Shown here: one piece after another, positions 5,504-13,419 of the stretch | Layout: every line of letters starts with the position of its first letter | Position numbering within the stretch: the stretch's first letter is position 1 | Assembly (NCBI GenBank): GCA_017460515.1 | Contig: JAFUAY010000007.1 | Coordinates: forward strand, 1-64,000 | Length of the DNA: 64,000 nucleotides | Reading direction: 5' to 3' | From: Prevotella sp. | Lineage (GTDB): Bacteria > Bacteroidota > Bacteroidia > Bacteroidales > Bacteroidaceae | Program-made: the position numbers and the translations under genes | The notes under the pieces: generated by a model | What the model saw: only the letters and a program-made list of their open reading frames with translations | What the model was told of the DNA's origin: nothing | The model's database searches: none

Positions 5504-8500
5504 CTATTTCAATTTACCAAAGAAAAATACGGAGTTGTTATCAATGTTGAGAGAGCGAGTGCCGCGATTGCGGGCGATACTGTAGAACTTGCTGAATTCC
5601 TCGGTAGCATAGTAGGCTAAGTCCTCTTTCGTAATGAGTGTATCACCAATCGTTGTGAGGATAGCAACCGAACCGTCTGCTATGCAATTCTTAGGCATAA
5701 AGCAAGCCCGCGGATAATATGTCAAGTTAGGAACCAGCACACATTCTATATGATTCATAAATTTCCCAACTTCTAAGTCGCTGATGTTGTCTATATAGGT
5801 GTCGTAGCCTTCAATGTTGATGATTTCGTTGCTTCCAATATTCCGAGATTTCAGCACACGGATGGCTCCTTGTTGCTGAGTGTTGGATTTGGTAAGTACA
5901 CGGTCTCTGAAAGCCTTGAAGATGCCAAACTCCATCTTACCAGCAGCCTCGTCAAAATCCTGATTTCGATAGATTAACCAATAAGGGAATTGTGGGTCTG
6001 TTATATATGATTGGGGCTTCACCTCAACAGAGTTAGTGATGTAGGATTCCACTTTCGTCAATCCTTTCTTCACTTTCTTGTTGATGGTAAAAGCAATAGT
6101 TTCTATCTTGACACCCTTGAACCCCTTTTCTCCGAAATCAACGATATTGGTTATCGGTAATTCATTCATCAACTGGCGTGTCCTATCGAACTCTGGAGCA
6201 TTAATCAGACTCTTGGGGACGATGAGCGAAACAACATCACCCAATTCTATTGACTTTTCAATGAAATACGAGAAGATATTGTTAGTGTCAGTGTTGGTAA
6301 CTGATTGCTTGTAGGCTTTCAGCAATGACTTGTCTTTCACTTTCATGTAAGGTGGGTTGCCAACAACGATGTCATATCGTTTGGGGAACGTCTCCAATAG
6401 CGTGTCTTTATTGATGAAATTCAGCCTTACATTCTCAGGAAGAGGTATTGACTGGATAATTTGTTTTAATAAAGCAATGCTGTCAGGGTTGATGTCTATG
6501 ACATCTATATGTAGCTCTGCCACGTTTGCATACTTCATAAAGAGTGATGGCAGGAAATTACCCACTCCTGTAGCAGGCTCTAATATATGCAGTATCTTGG
6601 AGTCTGGATAGTCAGGCAAGTTCTTTACCACCGAGTAGCAAATATCCTGTCGTGTGTAATATGCTGCTGTTTCAGACCTTACTCCGTTTGCGTATTCTGC
6701 AATTTTCGCCAATCGCACAAAGCCAATTTTTTTGTTCTTCTTCACGTATTTCAGAAGATTGTCTGTATCCGTGAGTTCATTCTTTTCAATTATATTCAGT
6801 ACGTCTTGTTCTGTCAATTCAGACTCAGCCACTTTACCCTTAATTTTGTGGGCTATCCGTTGGAAGATAATTGTAGGAACGGCTTCACCCAAACTCTGTC
6901 GGATGTTCGGATCTTCTTTCTTTAGGTATTTCTGTTTTTCCTCCAAAGGTAACGCATTCAATTGTGCATAGGGTATCGCACTCCATTCAAATGATTGGGG
7001 TACTGACATCATCAACATCACCTCTCTGATAGAGAATACACGGTTATCTGTTGGATGGACGGTATTCTGACTCGCCATGATATCGTTGCGAGTGTGAACA
7101 CAAGGAGGCACCTTGTCCCAATACTGACGAGTGTATTTGTCGCCGTTCTTTCGCTGGTTGAAGATAATCTCGCCGTCTTTTTCGTGATGAGGAATGCGAC
7201 TCTCGTCTTCATTGTCAAAGGCAGATTGTCCCTCAGTAATGTTTTCAATCCAGCTAACCATGTGTGGCGCATACGGACGGAAAGTGTGGTAGATGTCCTG
7301 GTCCCATATTTCACCCATATAGCGCAGATGTGGCAAATGGCCAATCGTCTGTCGCAGCGTCTGTTCTTCCTGCCTGTCTGGGAACAATTCAAGAGGTGTA
7401 ATCTCTTTCTGGTCTTTTCTAACTCCAATGACCAGAGTCCTTGTTCTGCTGCTGGGATTTCCATAGTCCTTAAAGTTGATGACCTTGGCTGCAATATTAT
7501 AATCACCAGCAAGGTCTAAATCTATAGCTTCTTTGATAAGTTTGTCCTGTCCATCTATGTCCGTACAGATTGACTTCAAGAAAGCAGGAACATTCTCAAA
7601 GACAAAGAAACGTGGTTTTATTTGCTGAATGAGCTTGATTGACTCAACCACCAAAGAATTGCGTTTGAGTTCATTACCCTTTTTGTGGTTAGCAACAGAC
7701 ATACCTTGACAGGGAGGCGTTGCAATAACAACATCCAAGTCTGTCATTCCTCTCATGTTCCTCCACATTTGTATCTCGTGGAACACCTTGTCCTGCGTCT
7801 CCTGTAATGTCATGTCGCCACAGATATAACCACTCTCATATAGGCATTTGTGATTGTATTTCTGAACATTCAGTCGCCGTTCGATGAGTTCTACTGTCGC
7901 AACACAATTGAAGTTCTCTTGTTTGAATCCATAGCATCCAATCCCGGCACAACTGAACAGACTGATATAGGTAAGTCGCTGTGGTAGTTGAACCCGTGTC
8001 GGTTTCTGAGCCTCGACAAGTTGTTCTAATGTCGTATCGGTATATGTTTCCCATATTTGAAGTCGTTGCTTCTTATAATCAGCAAACAAGTGCTTAACAA
8101 ACTGTAGTTCAAAAACAAGGCGCAAATCATTCGGGTCATTATCCAATTCGCCTTCTCTACGAGAGCCTACACGGGCAATCTTTATAAGATACAAGTCTCT
8201 TATCCCGTAGTAATCCAAATCGCATTGTTTCCCGATGTAAGGGATGAAGTAGTATAGTTTGTTGAGGGCAACAGTAGAAGGGAAACGCTTGCCCGTATAG
8301 TAAATCTTTGCCGTCCCGTCTAGAAAGTGCTCCACATTGTCTTTCTTGACATTGCAGATAAGAACATTCTTAGACAAATCCAAAGAATCCAAGTCTATTT
8401 CCTGACTCTGATTCCTTACAATCTCCTTTGGATATTCAACTTGTACCTGGAACAAGTCCAGTTGCTGAGGGCGACTCTTTATTGCTTGTTGTCTTGGCAT
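5504..8500 (-). CDS. Bifunctional DNA methyltransferase: cytosine-C5 plus adenine-N6 domains
   Basis: 998 residues. N-terminal part to about 175: unknown, likely DNA recognition or spacing. C5 domain 177-550: motif I LFSCAGIG (181-188), catalytic PPCQG (262-266), ENV (302-304), QRKNG near 449, and the closing SLGEAVPT near 536. N6 domain from about 600: EPATGVGNFLP (641-651) and catalytic NPPY (715-718), as in Eco57I/TaqI-type enzymes, followed by a recognition-like C-terminus. Both catalytic centres look intact. One polypeptide methylating different bases on the two strands of an asymmetric site is known for M.Esp3I-like enzymes. The HNH nuclease follows two bases downstream. The leader before the ATG at 8500 is about 400 bases and contains repeats that might regulate it. 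Confidence 0.92.
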   Translation of the reverse strand: MPRQQAIKSRPQQLDLFQVQVEYPKEIVRNQSQEIDLDSLDLSKNVLICNVKKDNVEHFLDGTAKIYYTGKRFPSTVALNKLYYFIPYIGKQCDLDYYGIRDLYLIKIARVGSRREGELDNDPNDLRLVFELQFVKHLFADYKKQRLQIWETYTDTTLEQLVEAQKPTRVQLPQRLTYISLFSCAGIGCYGFKQENFNCVATVELIERRLNVQKYNHKCLYESGYICGDMTLQETQDKVFHEIQMWRNMRGMTDLDVVIATPPCQGMSVANHKKGNELKRNSLVVESIKLIQQIKPRFFVFENVPAFLKSICTDIDGQDKLIKEAIDLDLAGDYNIAAKVINFKDYGNPSSRTRTLVIGVRKDQKEITPLELFPDRQEEQTLRQTIGHLPHLRYMGEIWDQDIYHTFRPYAPHMVSWIENITEGQSAFDNEDESRIPHHEKDGEIIFNQRKNGDKYTRQYWDKVPPCVHTRNDIMASQNTVHPTDNRVFSIREVMLMMSVPQSFEWSAIPYAQLNALPLEEKQKYLKKEDPNIRQSLGEAVPTIIFQRIAHKIKGKVAESELTEQDVLNIIEKNELTDTDNLLKYVKKNKKIGFVRLAKIAEYANGVRSETAAYYTRQDICYSVVKNLPDYPDSKILHILEPATGVGNFLPSLFMKYANVAELHIDVIDINPDSIALLKQIIQSIPLPENVRLNFINKDTLLETFPKRYDIVVGNPPYMKVKDKSLLKAYKQSVTNTDTNNIFSYFIEKSIELGDVVSLIVPKSLINAPEFDRTRQLMNELPITNIVDFGEKGFKGVKIETIAFTINKKVKKGLTKVESYITNSVEVKPQSYITDPQFPYWLIYRNQDFDEAAGKMEFGIFKAFRDRVLTKSNTQQQGAIRVLKSRNIGSNEIINIEGYDTYIDNISDLEVGKFMNHIECVLVPNLTYYPRACFMPKNCIADGSVAILTTIGDTLITKEDLAYYATEEFSKFYSIARNRGTRSLNIDNNSVFFFGKLK

Positions 8501-9275
8501 AACGCAACTTTGCCTTATGCACCCTCAGTCAGGCTTGTTTATATCAAGTACACCTACATACAAAAAAACGTGGGTGCTTACTGCTGCCTGTTCGTTATTC
8601 TGGCCTACCACAGCCATGCTGAAAAACAGACAGAGAAACACCCACGCAGGAGTATATAGTACACCCGTAAAGTGTGCTTTCGAGGGTAGCACAAAGCAAC
8701 CTCGCAGCACACTACGGAGTAGTATATGATACACCCCGTGGTGTCACCTCAACATTGTTCTTGTTCAGCTTTCGATTGTGGTAGTTCGAATAACCAAAAA
8801 CAAAGCGACGTAACGCCTTTCAATATGTAGTGCTCCACCAATCGGCTCCGTCATCCTCAGATGACATCGTTGCCGAATAGGCAGATGCATCTGCAAAAGT
8901 ACAAATTTTATTTGTAAATCGGCACTTTATTATTAAAAAGATGTATAAAAATAGTATTTGGATGGCAAAAAAGCATGGAAACTGGCTATTTTTGTGTAAA
9001 TTTGCGGGCATGAAGCAGACGTTACCCGACTATATCTGTAAAATTCATTGTGTCCAAAATTCTTCTGTATTTTAGTTGTTTGCTGACTATAGCGCAAATG
9101 GTATGCCAAGGTATTACAAGGAACAAACAATGTTTGAAAGCGTGACAAAGTGTCACGAGTTGCCTAATGAGAGGCCTCAGGAACTAACCATTCGTCACAT
9201 TTTTACCCCGTTTATCCCAGAAATTTGGCTAGATCGGTAACTATTTATACTTTTGCAGTCGAAAACATTTATAAT
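8501..9275. promoter_or_regulatory. Intergenic region with long R-M leader, direct repeats and inverted repeat
   Basis: A TACTTTTG box on the minus strand (8894-8901) would give the methyltransferase gene a leader near 390 bases. Within it lie the inverted repeat CGTGGGTG (8569-8576) / CACCCACG (8639-8646) and three related direct repeats, TATATCAAGTACACC, TATATAGTACACCC and TATATGATACACCCC, near 8540, 8653 and 8724. A 69-codon minus ORF (8525-8734, MYHILLRSVLRGCFVL...) covers the repeats and could be a leader peptide, but nothing else supports it. From 8900 to 9185 I see only AT-rich sequence; the promoter of the next plus gene starts at 9186. Confidence 0.5.
9186..9255 (+). promoter_or_regulatory. 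Repeated promoter module, copy 1
   Basis: AACCATTCGTCACA at 9186, TTATCCCAGA further on, and the -7 box TACTTTTG at 9248-9255, 21 bases before the ATG at 9276. A second copy with the same order and spacing stands at 12460-12530 before another gene. Confidence 0.6.
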
Positions 9276-9824
9276 ATGAAACACGAGATTATAGAATTGC
9301 ACAATGTGCAGATTATTGGCATGGCCAAGAAGATTGCCTTTAACGAGGCGAAAGAAGAATGCCCTAAGTTCTGGGGTGAGTATGTGGAGAAGGTTATCAA
9401 GCCTGTGGTGTCTGAGAAGCAAGCACCCAACGATTTCCAGAAAGCAGCTTTCGACAATGGTGTTGGTGAGTTTGGGCTCTGTACTTGTGACATTCCTAAT
9501 CACAATTGTACTACCTGTTGGGAGGCTAACTTTGGCGCTTGCAGCAAGAATAGCTTTACATACGTCATTGGCGGTATTTATAAAGGTGGAGAAGTGCCTG
9601 CAGGAATGCAACTCTTCCCCATTCATAATGGCAAGTGGCTGAAGATGCATTTCGAGGGTGGCATGAAAGCCTTTCAGGAGCAATACACAAAGTTTCATAA
9701 GGAATGGTTGCCCGCACATTCTGAATACAAATGGGCATCGAACTCCTGTTGCATGGAGTGGTATCGGGGCACAGACATCCAATCGCCCGACTACCAATGT
9801 GGCGTTATGATGCCGTTGGAATAG
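9276..9824 (+). CDS. GyrI-like / AraC effector-binding domain protein
   Basis: 182 residues from the ATG at 9276; an upstream in-frame extension crosses the promoter box and is unlikely to be translated. It starts MKHEIIELHNVQIIGMAKKI and continues with cysteine pairs (LCTCDIPNHNCTTCWE), then YVIGGIYKGGEVPAGM and a C-terminal YKWASNSCCMEWYRG. The layout is that of the stand-alone GyrI-like small-molecule-binding fold without an HTH, in relatives used to bind drugs or to assist regulators. Followed by a second, truncated member of the same family (10002-10424), probably of different origin. Confidence 0.75.
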   Translation: MKHEIIELHNVQIIGMAKKIAFNEAKEECPKFWGEYVEKVIKPVVSEKQAPNDFQKAAFDNGVGEFGLCTCDIPNHNCTTCWEANFGACSKNSFTYVIGGIYKGGEVPAGMQLFPIHNGKWLKMHFEGGMKAFQEQYTKFHKEWLPAHSEYKWASNSCCMEWYRGTDIQSPDYQCGVMMPLE

Positions 9825-9880
9825 TGTTAAATCCATGTTAAAATCTTCTTTTCTCTTGACTCGTCCCTCAGGTCATGCAT

Positions 9881-9923
9881 TAACTTTGCGTCTGATTTTA
9901 GAATCAGCCGCGAGTCTCGGCGG
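9881..9923 (+). promoter_or_regulatory. Promoter with two-hairpin repeat element
   Basis: TTGAC (9856-9860) and TAACTTTG (9881-9888) form a promoter. The transcript would begin with two small hairpins, CTGATT/AATCAG (9892-9907) and CCGC..GGCGG (9908-9923). A related element on the minus strand near 36423-36473 has the stem changed to GTGATT/AATCAC, so pairing is kept while the bases change. Confidence 0.55.
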
Positions 9924-9990
9924 CACTCGGGATAAGACGAAGGTGCGTACCATTCGTCAGCGAGCTCCTTCTCCTCTCGTTTGCACTTCC

Positions 9991-10025
9991 CCCGCTCGGC
10001 TATGCCGCTTGGCTCGTCCAAGAAC
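9991..10025 (+). repeat. Interspersed repeat, copy 1 (CGCTCGGC...CCAAGAAC)
   Basis: A 35-base unit that ends GCTTGGCTCGTCCAAGAA, then C. A copy with one mismatch lies at 22188-22222, and half of it, in the opposite direction, at 36401-36421. This copy joins directly onto the truncated GyrI-like gene and supplies its likely start codon. Confidence 0.7.
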
Positions 10026-10424
10026 TATGCCGCCATCGGCCCCATGTGCTATGAGAAAATCGGACCTGAGATGCAGCGTCTGGGCTGTAAGTGTCCGCCT
10101 CCTGGTTACTGCTTCACCATAGAGCATAACAAGGAGTATACGCCAACGGATATCGACATCGAGTATTGTGAGCAAGTTGAGGAGATGGGCACAGATAGAG
10201 CCATCATCAAGTTCAAACGCTTACCTGCTGTTCCCAAGGCTCTCTGCATGAAGCATGTTGGTCCTTACGAACGATTTTACGAATCGTACACCGAGGCATT
10301 CCGTTATATGGAGGAGCAAGGCTACAAGATTGCCGGGCAGCACCGCACCTGCTATATTGATGGCGCATGGAATCAGGAAGATCCAGAGAAATGGCTCTCA
10401 GTCATTCAGATTCCGATAGAATAA
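10002..10424 (+). pseudogene. GyrI-like effector-binding protein, 5'-truncated, start supplied by a repeat
   Basis: From the ATG at 10002 the product reads MPLGSSKNYAAIGPMCYEKI and continues through KFKRLPAVPKALCMKHVGPY and GQHRTCYIDGAWNQEDPEKW to IPIE. The second half is a good GyrI-like domain end, but the first strand and the preceding HTH or linker seen in relatives are lost. The first eight codons come from an interspersed repeat. The promoter at 9881 lies in the repeat region, so the remnant may still be expressed. Could be a short functional protein (140 residues) or a decaying gene. Confidence 0.6.
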
Positions 10425-10432
10425 AAACAAAT

Positions 10433-10460
10433 TGTCTGCCTCACTCAGTTGGGGCAGACA
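10433..10460 (+). terminator. Hairpin after the GyrI-like gene
   Basis: TGTCTGCC (10433-10440) pairs perfectly with GGCAGACA (10453-10460), eight base pairs with a 12-base loop. The U tract is weak, so termination is likely but not certain. Confidence 0.5.
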
Positions 10461-10488
10461 TTCAACACATTTATGATGAAAGAATAAG

Positions 10489-11013
10489 ATGGAAACAGAG
10501 AAAATATTATTGCGTCCTTGGCTGGATAGCGATGCCGATACGTTGTTTAAATATGCCAGCGATCCTGATGTGGGACCGCGTGCCGGATGGCCACCGCATA
10601 AGTCTGTGGAGGAAAGTCTGGAGGTCATTCGTAATGTGTTCAACAAAGCCACCACCACTTGGGCTATCGTTTTGAAAGAAACAAACGGGATTATTGGCGC
10701 GATGGGTTATGGTGCATCGTGCGATTGTAAGTTGCCAACCCGCGAGGGCGAACCCATCGTGGGCTATTGGGTGGCAAAGCCTTATTGGAACAAAGGCTAT
10801 TGCACGGAGGCTCTACGATTGATGCTCGACCATATACGCACGACAACAGAGATACGGTCTCTGCTCTGCGGTCACTTTGTTGACAACCCAGCCTCTGGCC
10901 GCGTGATGGAGAAATGCGGTTTTGTACCTACCGGAGAAGAGTGCTACGACGAAACACAATATATGGGCGAAGGTCGTCCCATTCGTATATTAAGATTAGA
11001 ATTAAAGAAATAA
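10489..11013 (+). CDS. GNAT family N-acetyltransferase (RimJ/RimL type)
   Basis: 174 residues: METEKILLRPWLDSDADTLF opening, typical of RimJ/RimL-like acetyltransferases, then PIVGYWVAKPYWNKGYCTEA (acetyl-CoA-binding region with the Q/RxxGxG/A-like turn) and NPASGRVMEKCGFVPTGEEC (the SxxvleKlGF motif). Cytosolic, transfers acetyl from acetyl-CoA to an amine; substrate unknown. Starts 65 bases after the GyrI-like gene and is followed five bases later by a broken lipoprotein gene on the same strand. Confidence 0.9.
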   Translation: METEKILLRPWLDSDADTLFKYASDPDVGPRAGWPPHKSVEESLEVIRNVFNKATTTWAIVLKETNGIIGAMGYGASCDCKLPTREGEPIVGYWVAKPYWNKGYCTEALRLMLDHIRTTTEIRSLLCGHFVDNPASGRVMEKCGFVPTGEECYDETQYMGEGRPIRILRLELKK

Positions 11014-11017
11014 AACA

Positions 11018-11384
11018 ATGAAAAGAACAGCATTATATTTATTATTCGCGTTGTTGCTGGTAGGTTGTGGCAGCCAACCGCAGCCGCTTAGTGAGTTGAA
11101 GTCAGCGTATGTGACGATTGACGATAGCATTCGCATACATTACAAAATATGGAATGAAGGTTCTGATGCCAAGACCATCTGTTTTGTTCACGGCTTTGGC
11201 TGTGACATGAACACCTGGGAGAAACTGTTTACCGACATGATGAAGTGGGCGAATGTCACTGGAGACCATCACCGACTTTACAAATAAGCACAATGCTATT
11301 CTGACCATTATGGAAGGAGGTGAGCACTGGTTCCACACAGAAGAACAGATGATGTTCTTGGATAATTGGATAAAAGGAGTTTAA
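11018..11384 (+). pseudogene. Alpha/beta hydrolase lipoprotein with internal deletion
   Basis: Starts with a lipoprotein signal (MKRTALYLLFALLLVGCGSQ) and the hydrolase opening IRIHYKIWNEGSDAKTICFV then HGFGCDMNTWEKL (oxyanion-hole HGFG). The frame breaks after residue 75 and ends at 11287. A second frame to 11384 gives NAILTIMEGGEHWFHTEEQM and FLDNWIKGV, the C-terminus holding the catalytic His. The nucleophile elbow (GxSxG) and about 150 residues between are gone. A clear deletion derivative. Confidence 0.8.
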
Positions 11385-11407
11385 ATAAAATGTAAACATA
11401 TCACGTT

Positions 11408-11824
11408 ATGAAAGAAAAAACTTCCCAACACCGCTTTACGTTCAACACCGTTGGACTGTTTACTAACGACAACAAGGCTACTGTAGATTTCTATACAAAG
11501 GCCTTTGGCTTTACCACTTCATGGGATGGTGTGCAGCCGAATGTAGAGATGTTCCTTGGAGATTATAGGATTATCCTCTACCCTCGCGATGCATTTGAGC
11601 AGATGGTCTCAAAGAAGTTCCAGTATCCTGAAGGTTTCAACGGCACAATTGAATTGAGCTTCGATGTACCAACCTTCGCTGATGTTGACAAAGAGTATCA
11701 GAATGCTCTTAACAATGGTGCCAAGTCCGTACTTCCTCCGACTACTGAACCTTGGGGACAGCGCACTTGCTACGTTGCCGATCCTGATGGGAATCTCATA
11801 GAAATAGGATCGTTTGTTGAGTAA
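11408..11824 (+). CDS. VOC family (glyoxalase/bleomycin-resistance-like) protein
   Basis: 138 residues. FNTVGLFTNDNKATVDFYTK and AFGFTTSWDG form the first beta-alpha-beta-beta-beta unit; FDVPTFADVDKEYQNALNNG and RTCYVADPDGNLIEIGSF form the second, ending with the metal-ligand Glu typical of the vicinal oxygen chelate fold. Likely a small cytosolic metal-dependent lyase, dioxygenase or drug-binding protein; the family does not tell the substrate. Own gene, 23 bases after the broken hydrolase. Confidence 0.88.
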   Translation: MKEKTSQHRFTFNTVGLFTNDNKATVDFYTKAFGFTTSWDGVQPNVEMFLGDYRIILYPRDAFEQMVSKKFQYPEGFNGTIELSFDVPTFADVDKEYQNALNNGAKSVLPPTTEPWGQRTCYVADPDGNLIEIGSFVE

Positions 11825-11934
11825 TTCAAGTTTCTTCGTCCCTGTTGCATGGATGATTTCTTGCATCGCCCTCTTCGCAGCTATACAGGAAGGACATTTA
11901 ATTCGTTGTAAATTAACAAATTAATAAAGATGAA

Positions 11935-12453
11935 ATGATTACCGAAGAGAGACTCAGACAGACATTCAGCGAGGGCGGAGCACAGGAAATCTACCAGGAA
12001 GTAAAAGCAAGTGGAGATTTCCTTGGCTTTGCTCGTCAGTATGCATTCAGTCAGGATTATCGCGTGGCAAGGAGTGCCTTGTGGGGGCTGACCAAGGCCA
12101 GCAAAGAAGAGTTGTCTCAGCTACAAGTGATACTCAACGAAATCATCGATCAGGCCATGCAGACAGAGAATTCATCCGTTAGACGACTGTCCCTGAACAT
12201 CGTTGAAAAGTTGGAGATGTCTGAAGATGACCTGCGTACGGATTTCCTTGATTTCTGTTTCGAGCACATGATGGATGTCGAGGAGTATCCAGGCATCCAG
12301 TCGGTCTGCATGAAACTCGCCTTCCGCATGTGCAAATTCTTCCCAGAACTGATGGGTGAACTAAAGCGCACGCTTGAATCAATGGAGATAGATTACTATA
12401 AACCTGCCGTGAAAGGAGTTCGAAATAAGATTCTGAACGGTAAACTAAAGTAA
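11935..12453 (+). CDS. Helical-repeat (HEAT-like) hypothetical protein
   Basis: 172 residues, almost all helical: MITEERLRQTFSEGGAQEIY, FARQYAFSQDYRVARSALWG, VRRLSLNIVEKLEM, LDFCFEHMMDVEEYPGIQSV and MKLAFRMCKFFPELMGELKR. The spacing of hydrophobic residues resembles HEAT/ARM-type repeats as in DNA-alkylation-repair-like or cofactor-lyase-like proteins, but no active-site motif is visible. Function unknown; likely a protein-interaction scaffold. The ATG follows AAAG by a few bases and no better start exists. Confidence 0.65.
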   Translation: MITEERLRQTFSEGGAQEIYQEVKASGDFLGFARQYAFSQDYRVARSALWGLTKASKEELSQLQVILNEIIDQAMQTENSSVRRLSLNIVEKLEMSEDDLRTDFLDFCFEHMMDVEEYPGIQSVCMKLAFRMCKFFPELMGELKRTLESMEIDYYKPAVKGVRNKILNGKLK

Positions 12454-12459
12454 CAACCA

Positions 12460-12529
12460 AACCATTCGTCACAGAACTACACAGATTATCCCAGATTTTT
12501 GGTAATGTCAATAACTTTCCGTAATTTTG
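12460..12529 (+). promoter_or_regulatory. Repeated promoter module, copy 2
   Basis: AACCATTCGTC at 12460, phased CACAGA/CACAGA/CCCAGA triplets between 12469 and 12496, and the -7 box TAATTTTG at 12522-12529. Layout and several blocks match the module at 9186-9255. Confidence 0.6.
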
Positions 12530-12537
12530 CGGTCGTA

Positions 12538-12718
12538 ATGAAAAGAAATATACAATTAATACTTCTGATAGTCCTGTCAGCCCTGCATCTTCCTGGAAAA
12601 CGAGGAGGGCGATGCCTTCAAGTATTACCATACCATCTATGACAACTGGCAACATGCTGTCTTTGACAGTTACGAACCCGTTTTCCGTCTGGTAACTGAT
12701 TTTATAGAAAGGTACTGA
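12538..12718 (+). pseudogene. Remnant of a secreted-protein gene
   Basis: The ATG at 12538 starts a signal-peptide-like stretch (MKRNIQLILLIVLSALHLPG). The frame then breaks, and another frame reads GDAFKYYHTIYDNWQHAVFD then SYEPVFRLVTDFIERY with a stop directly before the next gene. The two pieces look like the start and the end of one gene with the middle deleted. The family is not recognisable. Its promoter now serves mainly the CatA-like gene. Confidence 0.5.
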
Positions 12719-12720
12719 AA

Positions 12721-13386
12721 ATGAAACATGAAATAAACCCTCAAGAGAGTAACCGTGCGGAGGCATTCAATATGTGGATGTCTTCGCCCGTTCCTATGGT
12801 GACGTTGGTGAAGACGTTTGACGTTAGTAGATTGGTAAAGGTGAGTAAGAAGAGCGGCATGAAATTCAACGTGCTGATGTGCTGGTGCATAGGCAAGGCG
12901 GCAAGCAGTATCAAGGAGTTCCACATACTGCCAGAGCAGGACAAACTGTTCCAATTCGACGAACTGGCCATCAACATTGTGGTGCAGAATGTGAAGGGCG
13001 GCATCAATCTGTGTGATGTTCCCTTTGCTGACAACATCGAGCAGTTTAATGCCAACTACCTCGAACTGACCAGTAAGGCAGCGAGCTCTTGTCAGAGTAC
13101 AGCGCTGGAAGATTATATGATAATAGGCACGTCAGCATTGCCACAAACGGAACTTGACTGTATCGTCAATCAGTATTCAGGTCGTTGGAACAACCCGTTC
13201 CTGGCATGGGGCAGGTATCGTAAGTGGCTATTCAAAACCACATTACCTATCAGTCTCCAGTTCCACCATGCACAGATGGACGGTGCTCATGCTTGCCACT
13301 TCTTAAACAATCTGCAGGATGAAATCAATAAGATGAAAAAGATAGTTAGTACATCGAGAGAAAATCAAAACTCTACTGAGACCTAA
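12721..13386 (+). CDS. CatA-like acyltransferase (chloramphenicol O-acetyltransferase fold)
   Basis: 221 residues. SPVPMVTLVKTFDVSRLVKV and KFNVLMCWCIGKAASSIKEF fit the CAT fold, and HHAQMDGAHACHFLNNLQ holds the HHxxxDG active-site signature with the catalytic His. The length fits the family (about 210-220). It lacks the start region typical of the classical resistance enzymes, and several Bacteroidota carry chromosomal relatives, so its substrate may not be chloramphenicol. The downstream gene begins 33 bases later. Confidence 0.85.
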   Translation: MKHEINPQESNRAEAFNMWMSSPVPMVTLVKTFDVSRLVKVSKKSGMKFNVLMCWCIGKAASSIKEFHILPEQDKLFQFDELAINIVVQNVKGGINLCDVPFADNIEQFNANYLELTSKAASSCQSTALEDYMIIGTSALPQTELDCIVNQYSGRWNNPFLAWGRYRKWLFKTTLPISLQFHHAQMDGAHACHFLNNLQDEINKMKKIVSTSRENQNSTET

Positions 13387-13419
13387 CCGAAACTCAACCA
13401 AAAATAAGTTACTTATAAC

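Noticed and set aside
8525..8734. 69-codon minus ORF before the methyltransferase
   Set aside because: Could be a leader peptide, but it has no convincing ribosome-binding site or protein-like composition and it follows the repeats; kept only as a note in the region entry.
12721..13386. Chloramphenicol resistance gene as a firm call
   Set aside because: Active-site motif present, but chromosomal CatA-like proteins with other substrates are frequent in this phylum; kept as CatA-like only.
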